55,294 bases of DNA from Methanomicrobiales archaeon (GTDB taxonomy: Archaea; Halobacteriota; Methanomicrobia; Methanomicrobiales; Methanospirillaceae). This document shows positions 29,861-39,403 of this stretch, piece after piece. The notes under the pieces are model-generated. The model saw nothing but the letters and a program-made list of their open reading frames with translations, was not told the origin of the DNA and made no database searches. The position numbers were made by a program, and so were the translations under genes. The first letter of the stretch is position 1. Each line of letters begins with the position of its first letter. Where the stretch lies: positions 1 to 55,294 of the forward strand of contig JAAYCY010000054.1 in assembly GCA_012729535.1 (NCBI GenBank), read 5' to 3'.

Positions 29861-30021
29861 ATATCCGGAAGAATACTCCAAATCATTCTTATATATAATA
29901 ATTTTTCACGCTCTTTTTACTCGGAAGATATCAGATTGTTCGTAACTGAAAAGCTCATAGTGCCCAAAGAGATATTTAATGTATCAAAACTCCGCATCTA
30001 TTGAGACAGGTGAAATGCCTA

Positions 30022-30711
30022 ATGAAACGTCCCTTTTTAACCGACATATTTCTGATTGTTTGTCTGTTTCTGGTCATAATTACGACGGCAGATAATGATA
30101 CTGCAGCAAAAGATTTCATCGGAACCTGGACTGATGCCAATTATACTTTTACCATCGTCCAGGAAGGTTCTGACATTATATTGACCGGAATTCCGGTAGA
30201 TGAGGAATCGTATTTTCCCCTGAAACTTATCGGGACGGTATCAGACAACAAAACCCGTCTGATTACCTATAAGAATATGACTGGAACGATGGAAATTGAG
30301 ATGTCTGAAGATCAGATGAACCTCTCAGGATTCCAGACCTTTGATTCGGTCAATCCATCAGAAACCCCATTTATCGTTGACTACAATTCCACCCGGAACG
30401 GGACAGAGGTGCACAGTGATACGGTCTGGTCCGGAGAATGAATAGTGGACAATATGCTTATGACTCTCTATCAGACCGGCAAAGAGATATCCGGATTTTT
30501 TAATGTTATCAATGAGCCGGAATCGAAAGTATATGTGAAAGGTTCTGTCTCTGATGACGGGAGAAATATCTCACTGAGCTGGACATTCGCTGAATATGTG
30601 AACTTTACCCTGTCAGATGACGGTATTGATCTTATCGACGAAGCATGCATGAATGGAGAGGGAAAAGAGGGTTATCTCTGTTTGAATCTTCAGAAAATGG
30701 TAAAGGAATGA
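30022..30711 (+). pseudogene. Secreted beta-repeat protein gene interrupted by one TGA
   Basis: 229 codons from ATG 30022 (AGGTGA ribosome site 8 bases upstream) broken only by TGA at 30439-30441. Both sides continue in the same frame. The N-terminus is a signal peptide (FLTDIFLIVCLFLVIITTA). Two related units of about 100 residues follow: FIGTWTDANYTFTIVQEG and, after TVWSGE-stop-IVDNM, LYQTGKEISGFFN with LSDDGIDLID. Comparison of the two units places a Trp at the stop, so TGG changed to TGA. A related fragment lies at 33241-33645. Function unknown; likely an extracellular protein. Confidence 0.65.
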
Positions 30712-30869
30712 GATCTGAGAGATATCCGGAGTATAGAGAGGTTTACAGATACCGGTGTAATTCAGGTCTTTACTATCCTCTTTGAGATCTCTCAGATATT
30801 ACCATTCTGATTTAGCAGAGAACGCTACATTAATAAGTAAATCCATTTTTATAAGATACCAGAGAAAAA

Positions 30870-32921
30870 TTAGTTAATATTCCATTGGTCCAGCCAGTCA
30901 AGAATTGTATTATGCCACCTAAGACTATTCGAGGGTCTCAGCACCCAATGGTTTTCATCCGGGAAATACAGGAATTTGCTTGGAATCCCTCTTTTCTGGA
31001 GAGCGGTGAACGTTGCCATTCCTTGTGATTCTGCTATCCTGAAATCTTTCCCCCCATGAATCACAAGAGTTGGCGTTTTCCAGTTGCCGACATAATCAAT
31101 CGGATTAAATCTCTGGTAACTCTCCGGATTATCCCAGGGTGTACCATTATACTCCCATTCACCAAACCAGAGTTCATCAGTATCATAGTACCCAAACCGC
31201 TCATCCAGGTTTCCGTCATGGCAGACAAGGCATAAAAACCGGTCAGGCCACTTGCCGTTTATCAGGTTTACCATATACCCGCCAAACGATCCACCAAGAG
31301 AAGATACCCGTATCTCATCCATCCAGGGATTCATCAAAATAGCAGCCTCAAGTCCCTTTTTGAGATCTTCAAGGGGTTTTCCTCCCCAGTCATCCTGTAT
31401 TGAATCGGTAAATGTCTGTCCGTAACCGGTGGAGCCATGAAAGTCGATCATTACGACTCCATACCCTCTTCCTGCATAGGTTTGTGGATTCCATCGATAA
31501 TGGAATGTGTTCGGGAATGAATCCTCCGGCCCCCCATGGATGAACAGGGCTACCGGATATTTCTTTTCAGGGTCAAAATCTACCGGTTTGATGATATATC
31601 CATGGACGGTTTCATTATTCCATCCCTGAAATGAGAATGGCTCAAAGGAACCCATCCGGACCTGTTTAAGATGCTCTTTGTTCACTTCTGTAAGACTTTT
31701 CTTTGTAAGCCTTTCTCTGTCTATTACAAATATATCAGAGGGAGCATCGAGTGTTGACAGAGTGAACATCACCGATTCTCCATGAGAATCAATGTGCTCT
31801 ACATTTCCGACAGGAACTATTGTCCTTACTGATTCATCTACCGAATCTATTGCAAAGAGAGATCGATTCCCCTTGTTCATGGCAACCGCATAAAGATACA
31901 TCCCATCAGATGACCAGGTCAGAATTGCAGGAGAGCGGTCCCATTCAGGAACAATTTCTCTCTCTTCTCCGTCAGGCCAGGATTTGAGCATGATATGGAA
32001 ACGGTCAGATTCATATCCCGGTCGTTTTTGGGCAAGATATGCCAGAGTCTTTCCATCCGGAGAAAAGACCGGCTGATTATCCCATGCCGGATTGGATGAG
32101 GTCAGATTTTCCGGAGGTGTACTTCCATCAGCCGGGGAGAGGAAAAGATCATGATTTGTACTCCAGGCCTCTTCTCTTCCATTATCTGCAGCTGAGAAGA
32201 CAATTCCGTTGCTATCCGGAGTAAAGGTGAACTCCTCTGCTCCACCAAAGGGTTTTGATGGACAGTCTGCATCCATTAGATTCATGATATCAACCGGTGT
32301 TCCTCCGGCAACCGACATCACAAATATATGGTTCCGTTTTCCATCAGCCCAGGTATCTCAGTGCCGAATAGGTAATGAATCATATATTCTACCGGATGAT
32401 TTTTCCCGGGCAATTGTTTCATCCCGCTGCACTGTTTCAGATATGGTTGTTCCCGGGAAGACTTCCATTGAAAACGCAAGTTTCGTTCCATCGGGGGACA
32501 ATTTCAGGTTTGAAATTCCGAGTGATTCATTGGTTACCTGAACGGATTTTTCAGTTGCGATATTTATCTTCCAGACCTGTGAACTCTCAGGCAGGGCTTT
32601 TACGTAATAGAGCGTGGCACTATCCGGTGACCAGCAGGGTGATGAGTCTGATCCTGGCTGAAATGTTACCTGGTGAAGAGACTGACCATCTGCCCGCATT
32701 AACCATAGGTTAGTCTCACCTTTATCTGACGTCAGATTAGGTATTCGGAGGGGAAATGCTATCCATCTTCCATCCGGAGATGTGGATATTCCTTCTATCC
32801 GGTGAAGGGCGACAAGATCCTGTGCAGAAAACGGCTCTGAATACTCTTGTGCTTGTATTGGAGATACTCCCGTGATCAAGAGAGAGAATAGGAAAAAACA
32901 GATTAATGTGATTATTTTCAT
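30870..32921 (-). pseudogene. S9 (prolyl-oligopeptidase family) secreted peptidase with one in-frame TGA
   Basis: 683 codons. A signal peptide (LICFFLFSLLITGVSPIQA) is followed by a WD-like beta-propeller (about 40-420) and an alpha/beta-hydrolase domain. The catalytic serine is in GGSFGGYM, the aspartate in IHGGKDFRIAE and the histidine in DENHWVL. The only lesion is TGA at 32358-32360, exactly at the first Trp of the family motif RHWDTW (here RH-stop-DTW). Everything before and after is in frame and well preserved, which implies a recent nonsense change, a sequencing error, or readthrough. The downstream 483-codon part alone would lack a secretion signal and half of the propeller. Confidence 0.75.
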
Positions 32922-33240
32922 GTATGGGGTAATTGCTGTTTTACTGGTAAAAAGATAATCTACAGAATAAATTAACTGAACGTTGATTCTCCACAGATGC
33001 AGTAAAATGGAACATCCACGTCCAACCTGGAGTAACTAATTGATTTAATGTCCAAGAGATGAGTGAGAATGTTGTTTACATCAATGAGGCATTAATCGTA
33101 TCATAACTCTTAATATTGAATAATCCATCAAATTTAGTTTGTTTAATAGGTAATCAAATTGGTTTTGATAAGGTTAGTAACCGGATAGAAATCTTGTCAT
33201 ATCAACAAACCAATGGAATCCTCATGCTGATATAAGTCCT
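32922..33240. other. Intergenic spacer
   Basis: AT-rich spacer with no protein-like frame, repeat or RNA seen on either strand. Confidence 0.5.
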
Positions 33241-33645
33241 TTATATAATTGCAGCAGGCACATGGGATGCCCGAAGAGGAGTGATTTCAGAATAAAGAGA
33301 ATAATTACTCCGACTGGGTTTAAAACAAACAGGTCCAAGAAGATTCAGGCTCTTTGTTATCGTAGCATTGATAGATGAACCATCTTCGGACAAAACAAAA
33401 AAAAATTCGCCTTTTTCAATCCATGTTCCGGAATCGGTCATCACATCCGGTGACACTGTACCATTCAGAATTCCTTCTTCATCATTGATATTAGGAAGTG
33501 ACATATTTACCCCGGACATAATGGTTCCATTCTGGATAAGATTGTATGATTTTTTTCGTGGAGGCATAATATCCTGTCCATGGATTTGCCTCATCAACAA
33601 TGAGTATCGCGATGTGAGGTTATTCGCTATCCTCTTTATTCACAG
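33241..33645 (-). pseudogene. Fragment related to the secreted beta-repeat protein at 30 kb
   Basis: The readable frame YNLIQNGTIMSG, GILNGTVSPDVMTDSG and FFFVLSEDGSSINATI matches the repeat pattern of the gene at 30022. Upstream, the other frame reads DEANPWTGYYASTKK and joins it only through a frameshift in an A7 run near 33560. There is no signal peptide, so the 5' part is lost. The 119-codon open frame beginning MLMRQIHG is a by-product of the shift. Confidence 0.55.
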
Positions 33646-33742
33646 AATGGAAATCTTCTGGTTAGTGAATAAGAATACACAACCTTTCACTCTGAAAAAA
33701 GCGTTTTGGTATGTTCTGCAATTCCTTTGCACGATGCCGTTC

Positions 33743-34705
33743 TCACTGTTCTCTCAATACAGCATATCTGCAGAGATCCATAAGAGGCTTTTTCATCCTT
33801 TCTGACGGCAGATCCTGGACAATTTTTACAGCCATATCACCATATGTTTCTGCTTCCTGCTGGGACTTAATCAACGCCCCGGACGTTCCTACATTTGTGA
33901 GCAGACTCTGGATATCAGTATTCTCTCTATTTCCCTGAATCCAGTCCTCCAATTCCGGTGAGATTCCACCGGTATCATGATACCAAATGAGAGGAAGGGT
34001 TACAAGTCCGGATCTGAGATCACATCCTGGCGACCTGCAAAGTAATACATGGTTAGTATAATCAAGAATATCATCCTTAATCTGGAAAGCCAATCCAAGT
34101 AATTCACCAATCCGGGAATGTTGAAATGATAAATCCTCATCAACTCTCTGAAGTATAGCCCCTGAAAATGCACAAATTTTAAAAAGTGATGCGGTTTTTG
34201 CCTTAATCCAGTTGAAATACTTCTCCCGTGAAAATGAAATATTACGCTCATTCAGGTGAACATTTAATTCTGCCTCTGTAATCTGTTCTAATACCCGGAC
34301 AGTTGAATCAATTATCACAAGGTTTTTAGTTTCTGATATAATCGAGAGAGAAATTGATAAAATCACATCAGCGGTAAGGACTGCCGCTGGAGTTGGTATC
34401 ATTGTGTGTAATGCAGGATTCCCCCTTCTTTCCTGATGTTCATCAACGATATCGTCATGCACAAGAGTTGCAAAGTGAAGTAGTTCAAAAGCTGCAGCAA
34501 CCGGAATCAGTAGTTCTTTTGATGCTCCGGCATTCAGACCAGAAAGAAGAACCAAAAGCCCCCGGACGCGTTTACCCCGGATAATGGAAGGAGCAATAAT
34601 ATCATAGACCTGTCCGGGTAAAACCGATATCCGGTTAAGCATACACTGGTTAACCTCTTCCATGAGATGTACAAGTTCTGGCGGGAGATCTATAATCTGT
34701 GTCAT
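33743..34705 (-). CDS. Polyprenyl diphosphate synthase (IspA/IdsA family)
   Basis: 320 residues. Chain-elongating prenyltransferase with both aspartate-rich motifs, LVHDDIVDEHQERRGNPALH and FQIKDDILDYT, and the K-T motif in IKAKTASLFKICA. The first motif has the short DDxxD form. It would make a linear isoprenoid diphosphate from IPP and an allylic primer; chain length cannot be read with certainty. It is the last gene of a coupled operon with a radical-SAM/SPASM protein and UbiA, and shares four bases (ATGA) with the former. Thus it probably supplies the prenyl donor for UbiA rather than bulk membrane lipids. Confidence 0.92.
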   Translation of the reverse strand: MTQIIDLPPELVHLMEEVNQCMLNRISVLPGQVYDIIAPSIIRGKRVRGLLVLLSGLNAGASKELLIPVAAAFELLHFATLVHDDIVDEHQERRGNPALHTMIPTPAAVLTADVILSISLSIISETKNLVIIDSTVRVLEQITEAELNVHLNERNISFSREKYFNWIKAKTASLFKICAFSGAILQRVDEDLSFQHSRIGELLGLAFQIKDDILDYTNHVLLCRSPGCDLRSGLVTLPLIWYHDTGGISPELEDWIQGNRENTDIQSLLTNVGTSGALIKSQQEAETYGDMAVKIVQDLPSERMKKPLMDLCRYAVLREQ

Positions 34706-35928
34706 TTACATTCATCCCGAAGATAACAGGCGGGATCTTCTGCAAAAACGTCTCCATGAATTGCATATGCCCGTCCCCTGCAACCCCCACAGACTTTTTT
34801 ATATCTACATTCTCCGCATGAACCAGAAAGGTTATCCCGGTTCTGCAAAGCCTGAATAAGAGGGGAATTATGATATATCGAATCAAATGATTCATTCCGG
34901 ACATTTCCACATGAAACCGGGATAAATGGACAAGCGAGAACATCTCCCTGTGGTTTTATGTACACAAATCCTCTTCCTGCACAGCAACCGTGAAAAAGAT
35001 GTTCTGCCCAGGATAAAAGAATCCCTTTTCTGATCCCAGCACTATGCAGTAAATCTGCCCAGTACTGTGGGCCTCCAACAGGTTCCATAATAAGAGATGA
35101 ATCAAACTGACAATTCTTAATTTTTGTAATCAATCGTTTATTTCCTTCTTTACTCAATGCAGAGGGTGCAATTTTTTCTCCCCTTCCTACCGGAATAAGT
35201 TGATAGAGGATAAGGATTGCAGCCCCGAGTTCCTCTGAAGCTGTAATAAGATCGTTTACCTGTTCTTCATTATATTTTGCAATCGTGACATTGATATGCA
35301 GAACTATTCCAGCATCATTAATGGCCTTCATTCCGGAATAAGCTCGCTCAAGGCTTCCTTTTTTACCCCTGATCTGATCATGGATTTTTTCATCTGTTGA
35401 ATCTAGACTTATCGCAGCGATTGAGAGTCCGGCATCAGCAAGTTTTTTTGCAATCTGAGGAGTTATCAAGGTGCCGTTGGATGCAAGTGTTGTTGAAAAT
35501 CCAAGTTTTTTGGCATACTCAAGTATTTCATAAAGGTCAGGCCTGAGTAAAGGTTCTCCTCCGGTAAATGCTACCATCCTGAAACCAGAAATTCGTGCAA
35601 GTTCATCAAGTAGTCTGAATATTTCCAAGGTAGTCAGTTCATCTTCCTTTGTTGTTCTGTCACTAGCATGACAATGGATACAAGAAAGGTTGCAGGATTC
35701 GGTCAATTCAATGACCGGGTGCATCGGAAAACCGATGCATCCCATTCCTTTTGATCCTGAAGCTCCAGGTATGCAGGAAAAACCATGTTTTATTATCCAT
35801 TCCGAAGCTTTTGTCCATCTGGTGAGTGCTGCTACCAGGAGAAGTGAGCCGGTCTGCCTGGCAAGCAGTGAGGGTGGATTATACCATGGTTTCACTTCTT
35901 TTTTTCCTTTTTGCATGATATTCACCAT
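34702..35928 (-). CDS. Radical SAM protein with SPASM-type C-terminal cluster domain
   Basis: 408 residues from the ATG at 35926-35928, which overlaps the upstream UbiA stop (ATGGTGA) and is preferred over the longer frame from 35994. The SAM cluster motif is ESCNLSCIHCHAS, the SAM-binding GGEPLLRPDL is conserved, and the C-terminus has a cysteine-rich auxiliary-cluster region: CCAGRGFVYIKPQGDVLACPF, then CGECRYKKVCGGCRGRA and DPAC. This fits the AhbD/NirJ/PqqE branch that modifies tetrapyrroles, peptides or other cofactors. Residues 1-75 are an extra N-terminal region with a hydrophobic stretch. Its coupling to UbiA and a prenyl synthase suggests action on a prenylated or to-be-prenylated aromatic compound. 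That is inference. Confidence 0.9.
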   Translation of the reverse strand: MVNIMQKGKKEVKPWYNPPSLLARQTGSLLLVAALTRWTKASEWIIKHGFSCIPGASGSKGMGCIGFPMHPVIELTESCNLSCIHCHASDRTTKEDELTTLEIFRLLDELARISGFRMVAFTGGEPLLRPDLYEILEYAKKLGFSTTLASNGTLITPQIAKKLADAGLSIAAISLDSTDEKIHDQIRGKKGSLERAYSGMKAINDAGIVLHINVTIAKYNEEQVNDLITASEELGAAILILYQLIPVGRGEKIAPSALSKEGNKRLITKIKNCQFDSSLIMEPVGGPQYWADLLHSAGIRKGILLSWAEHLFHGCCAGRGFVYIKPQGDVLACPFIPVSCGNVRNESFDSIYHNSPLIQALQNRDNLSGSCGECRYKKVCGGCRGRAYAIHGDVFAEDPACYLRDECK

Positions 35929-36854
35929 AAAAACCCAATAATCCAGGTTAAGGTTATGGAGAGGTTCAGGAGTATTGTTCCGCCACACATCCACTCTCTC
36001 CGGTCAAAATCCTTCCACCAGTTCCGGACTGCCATACTACAAAGAACAAAACCAAGGAAAAAAACCGGGACCATGATAACGATACTACCAAATTTCCATT
36101 CAGCAAGGATTAGAGCACTAATGATTGCCGTCAATATAAAAATAAGATAAACTTTTATTCCGGTATCCATACCAGTTCTTACAAGGAGGTTTCGTTTTCC
36201 CCATTTTTCATCTGCCTCGTAATCTGCAAATTCGTTGATGAGTATAACTGCGACAATAGAACAGATGATAGGAACCGAAATGAAGGTAAGGGTATAGGAA
36301 ATGGTCTGTGTCTGAAGATAATAAGCGGCAGCAATCGGAAGCCATCCATAACAAAATGCAATCCAGAGTTCTCCAAGACCCCGGCTGACCCATCTGACCG
36401 GTTTTGCAGAATAGAGAAATCCTCCTATCATTCCTAGAATTCCTAAAGGGAGGGTAAATGGTCCGGTTTCAAGGCCGAGCCAGATGTAAAGTCCAATACA
36501 TCCTGCACTGATGAGTGCTGTCAGTGATGCCAGCCAAACCATGGAAGGTCTGATAAAACCCTGCTGAATTACCTGTGCCCCACCTGAAAACCGGCTTTTA
36601 CATTCTGATATGACTTCAGAATCTTCATCCTGATCATAATATTCTCCAGCCAGATATGTAGCAAGCATGATGAAGAAGGTTCCTAGAATTCCAAAGAGAA
36701 GAACATCTAATCTGATGAAATATCCATCATACATGGCAAGCACAGTTCCCAGGATAAAGGGGAATATACCAACCGTGTGAAAGGGAAGCCTTGAAAGAAG
36801 AATGAACTTTTGAATGAAAAAAAAGAAATCTGATTTTAAAAAATTGCAGGTCAT
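35922..36854 (-). CDS. UbiA-family prenyltransferase
   Basis: 310 residues, eight or nine membrane helices. The two Mg-binding Asp motifs of UbiA enzymes are visible: AGEYYDQDEDSE in the first loop and NEFADYEADEKWGKRNLLV in the second. The latter is close to MenA/heme-O-synthase-type members. It attaches a prenyl chain to an aromatic or sugar acceptor at the membrane. First gene of the operon, with a TATA box and a 20-bp palindrome upstream. Methanogens use UbiA enzymes for archaetidyl-lipid synthesis and, in Methanosarcina, methanophenazine; here the partner genes point to a specialised product. Confidence 0.9.
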   Translation of the reverse strand: MTCNFLKSDFFFFIQKFILLSRLPFHTVGIFPFILGTVLAMYDGYFIRLDVLLFGILGTFFIMLATYLAGEYYDQDEDSEVISECKSRFSGGAQVIQQGFIRPSMVWLASLTALISAGCIGLYIWLGLETGPFTLPLGILGMIGGFLYSAKPVRWVSRGLGELWIAFCYGWLPIAAAYYLQTQTISYTLTFISVPIICSIVAVILINEFADYEADEKWGKRNLLVRTGMDTGIKVYLIFILTAIISALILAEWKFGSIVIMVPVFFLGFVLCSMAVRNWWKDFDRREWMCGGTILLNLSITLTWIIGFLW

Positions 36855-36887
36855 TCAAATACCGACGAGATGAAAGTACTATTTCCT

Positions 36888-36939
36888 TCAATATATAATA
36901 ATTGGGCTCTTCGTCGTTTCACTGGATGGCCATCCAGTG
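36888..36939 (-). promoter_or_regulatory. Promoter and palindromic operator candidate of the UbiA operon
   Basis: Minus-strand ATTATTATATATTG (about 36887-36900) is a good TATA element about 35-45 bases before the UbiA ATG. Directly upstream lies the perfect 20-bp palindrome CACTGGATGGCCATCCAGTG (36920-36939), positioned like an activator or repressor site near -60 to -70. The rest of 36940-37351 shows nothing recognisable. Confidence 0.5.
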
Positions 36940-37351
36940 AGTGCGATATGAGGCTATAATCTGGATTGCCTCTAGATGATTCTTTGGAAAATGAATGCAG
37001 TTGATCAAAATCAGTTGTATTTTTGTGGATAATTAAATATTAGGGATAATCCGGAATCTGATAGAGGATTTATGAATTATTCATTACTATCCTAATTTCT
37101 TTATGTCAGGTTCTGATAAGAAAACCGGTATATTTAGGTTCATAAAGTATTGAGACCAATGACAATGACTTTACCCGCGTCCCATTTTAAGAGTTTGGAG
37201 ACCATAAAACCTTTCAATGGAATATAAAAAATCTTTAAGGCCTTTTGTCAGCTGATAGGTAACGATTGCTCAAGAATTTTATGAATTGAAAATATGAGTT
37301 TTACATGGAAATCATATGTATTAACAAAGCAAGTTCTAAAGAATAAGACAT

Positions 37352-37531
37352 ATGAAACAATTCAAAATTATTATCGAACAACATCCTGATGGATTCATTG
37401 CATATCCTGTTGGAATGAAGGGAATCGTAATCGGACCGAGTGATACCTATCAGGAAGCGTTAGAGGACATAAAATCAGCGATAGTATTTCATCTTGAGAC
37501 ATTTGGGAAGAAAGTTTTTTCAGGATTATGA
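37352..37531 (+). pseudogene. HicB-like antitoxin-type ORF, truncated by frameshift
   Basis: 59 codons reading MKQFKIIIEQHPDGFIAYPV and GPSDTYQEALEDIKSAIVFH, the pattern of HicB/DUF1902-type partial RNase-H-fold antitoxins (degraded catalytic site, TYxEAxxNIxxAI). A T6 run at about 37515 shifts the frame; removing one T would continue VFQDYDLIKAKTDEVM. No HicA toxin gene is adjacent; the next downstream relic is a DUF1016 fragment. Confidence 0.55.
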
Positions 37532-37707
37532 TCTCATAAAAGCGAAAACCGATGAGGTTATGTCAGAAATCTCATCTATAAATCAGAGATTCCCCTCCCC
37601 CGGTTTGATCTCGATACATGTTGGCCAGTTTTCCTGGAAACAGCAATGAGGAAATGGCGTATTAAAAATAATACTGCCTCACTATTACAAGAATCTCTTC
37701 CGGTTGA

Positions 37708-37842
37708 ATGAGTTATTCCAAGGATCTTTTAACGGAATTTCCGGATATGAAAGGATTTTCGGTCAAAAACTTAAAGTATATACAGGCATTTATGGCTGCT
37801 TATCCTGACCTTACATCTGTGCAAGAGGTACTTGCACAATGA
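37708..37842 (+). pseudogene. DUF1016 (YhcG-type nuclease) N-terminal fragment
   Basis: 44 codons: MSYSKDLLTEFPDMKGFS then VKNLKYIQAFMAAYPDL and SVQEVLAQ, matching the winged-helix N-terminal domain of DUF1016/PDDEXK proteins, which are about 350 residues and linked to restriction systems. It ends at TGA where family members usually continue with a Pro-Trp (AQLPW), and no nuclease domain follows. Confidence 0.6.
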
Positions 37843-37916
37843 AAAACCAAGTTCCAAAATTATCAATAAGACCTATCATCCACAATCAAAAATTATCCCG
37901 AAACTGGAGATAGATC

Positions 37917-38201
37917 CTATGCATATATTATTTCACTCATAATATTCGGTTTATACCTGGGTTTTATAGAATTCATCATTACCAGGTCAACTTTTCTTTC
38001 GAATAATTCTTCAAGAAAAAATTTACAATCCATAAAATTTTCAAATGTTTTTTCGCCTCTTCGAAAAGAAACCAGAATATCCACATCACTATCCGGCTCT
38101 TCTTCTCCTCGGGCAAATGAACCAAATACCCCTATACTTTCAACACCGAATCGCTTCTTCAGGATTACCTCATGTTCCCGGAGAATCGCGATTACGTCCA
38201 T
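37917..38201 (-). CDS. MNT-type nucleotidyltransferase
   Basis: 94 residues with the pol-beta-like active site GVFGSFARGEEEPDSDVDILV (GS-x10-DxD) and a later aspartate in KVDLVMMN. Such small proteins act as antitoxins that modify a HEPN (DUF86) partner toxin. No HEPN gene is next to it here, so it is either orphaned or acts on a distant partner. Two further copies of this family in the region (40915-40980 and 42460-42789) are broken. Confidence 0.9.
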   Translation of the reverse strand: MDVIAILREHEVILKKRFGVESIGVFGSFARGEEEPDSDVDILVSFRRGEKTFENFMDCKFFLEELFERKVDLVMMNSIKPRYKPNIMSEIIYA

Positions 38202-38329
38202 AAAATTATATGATCATATGCATGACTCTTACTCTAAAGTTTCTGGTTGATACATCCGGATCTCATGTCCTAAAACCGTGAGGGCTGGTATTGTCAATTA
38301 TTGGAAAAGGATATGTTTAATCACATAAC

Positions 38330-38773
38330 TCACATCTTCACTGATTCAGGATAGTACATTCTCATCACCATATCAAGAGCCTCTTCAGGTGTACCTTCCC
38401 ATTTGCCACTTGAAAAGATTGCAGGCTCATATTTCTCATTACGGTACGTATAGATTGCGAGTGTTCATCCTGCCAATTGAAAATATCGGAGGCGACATAA
38501 CTGAGATGGAGTATTTCTCTGCTTTTCAATAAATTCTTCACGGGTGATCCCAAAGTATGACAAACTCTCTTCATCCGGTTCAGGAGGCTCATCATATGCA
38601 TCAATGTAACAAAAATGCCCTTTAAATCTCACATCGATACGAATAAGGCCTTTGATTTCCCCATACTTCTCCTGTGCATATGCAAGTAATCGTTGTTTCA
38701 CTTCAGTCTGTATTTTTGGAGGAATTTTCTCCCCTCCGGATTGAGGACAAAATATCCAGACCTTTTTTGGCAT
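38330..38773 (-). pseudogene. Uncharacterised 147-residue protein with one in-frame TGA
   Basis: Frame from 38773 reads KKVWIFCPQSGGEKIPPKI, FKGHFCYIDAYDEPPEP and QLCRLRYFQLAG, then TGA at 38465-38467, then in the same frame TLAIYTYRNEKYEPAIF and GKWEGTPEEALDMVMRMYY to a stop at 38330. The Trp expected before TLAIYTY makes this a TGG-to-TGA change. I recall similar uncharacterised proteins of about 150 residues in bacteria and archaea but no function. A small gene 36 bases upstream (38810-39064) is probably its partner. Confidence 0.6.
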
Positions 38774-38809
38774 GCTCTCATAATATAATAGATTATTCAG
38801 GAATAATGG

Positions 38810-39064
38810 TTATTCATGAAAAGCCTCGTCATATAATAACTGAAGTTTGTCCACAAGGCTTCTCATTACACGGTATCGTTCAGATTGCTTATCTACATAA
38901 TCATGGTATGAATCATTTTCAAGAATAGAATAATAAACCTCATAGAGTGTCTCAATGTCCCATTGATAGAGACATAATGGTCTTTTCCCTTTATATTTTG
39001 CTATCCTTTCATCCAAACCAAAACATTCTAAGAGTTCATAAGCGTTACAAACAAGCTCATCCAC
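38810..39064 (-). CDS. Small acidic helical protein, unknown
   Basis: 84 residues, mostly alpha-helical and acidic (MDELVCNAYELLECFGLDER, LYEVYYSILENDSYHDYV). No recognised domain. It lies 36 bases upstream of the 38330-38773 gene on the same strand, so they likely form a two-gene unit. Upstream, 39065-39403 contains no supported gene; a short plus-strand frame there is not convincing. Confidence 0.55.
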   Translation of the reverse strand: MDELVCNAYELLECFGLDERIAKYKGKRPLCLYQWDIETLYEVYYSILENDSYHDYVDKQSERYRVMRSLVDKLQLLYDEAFHE

Positions 39065-39403
39065 TTATGCTTTTGTAAGATTAAGATAAAATTTCTTATC
39101 ACCTGATCCGGGTTTAATCATATTCTACCTCTATTCATATTTGTCAGGTATTATCTCCGGAAAATTTCAGTTCATGTAACACTTGCAGCAGTTGCATCTG
39201 TTACAGGGGCAAAAATTGCTTATTCACGGTTTATTTCTCCTGTTATTATCAATCATATTTAATTCTGAAATTGTTCCGGCAATTCAGACTTGGAAAATTC
39301 CATTATGTTATTTAGAAAAACCAGTCAAAATGATTTTACAAGAAATATCATCTCAATATCGAGGATATTCCTCCTGATGAATCACAAAAAAAGAAAAATA
39401 CCA

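Noticed and set aside
30439-30441. Selenocysteine or pyrrolysine recoding at in-frame stops
   Set aside because: Pyrrolysine uses TAG, not TGA, and family context predicts Trp, not Cys, at these TGA codons; no SECIS-like element was seen.
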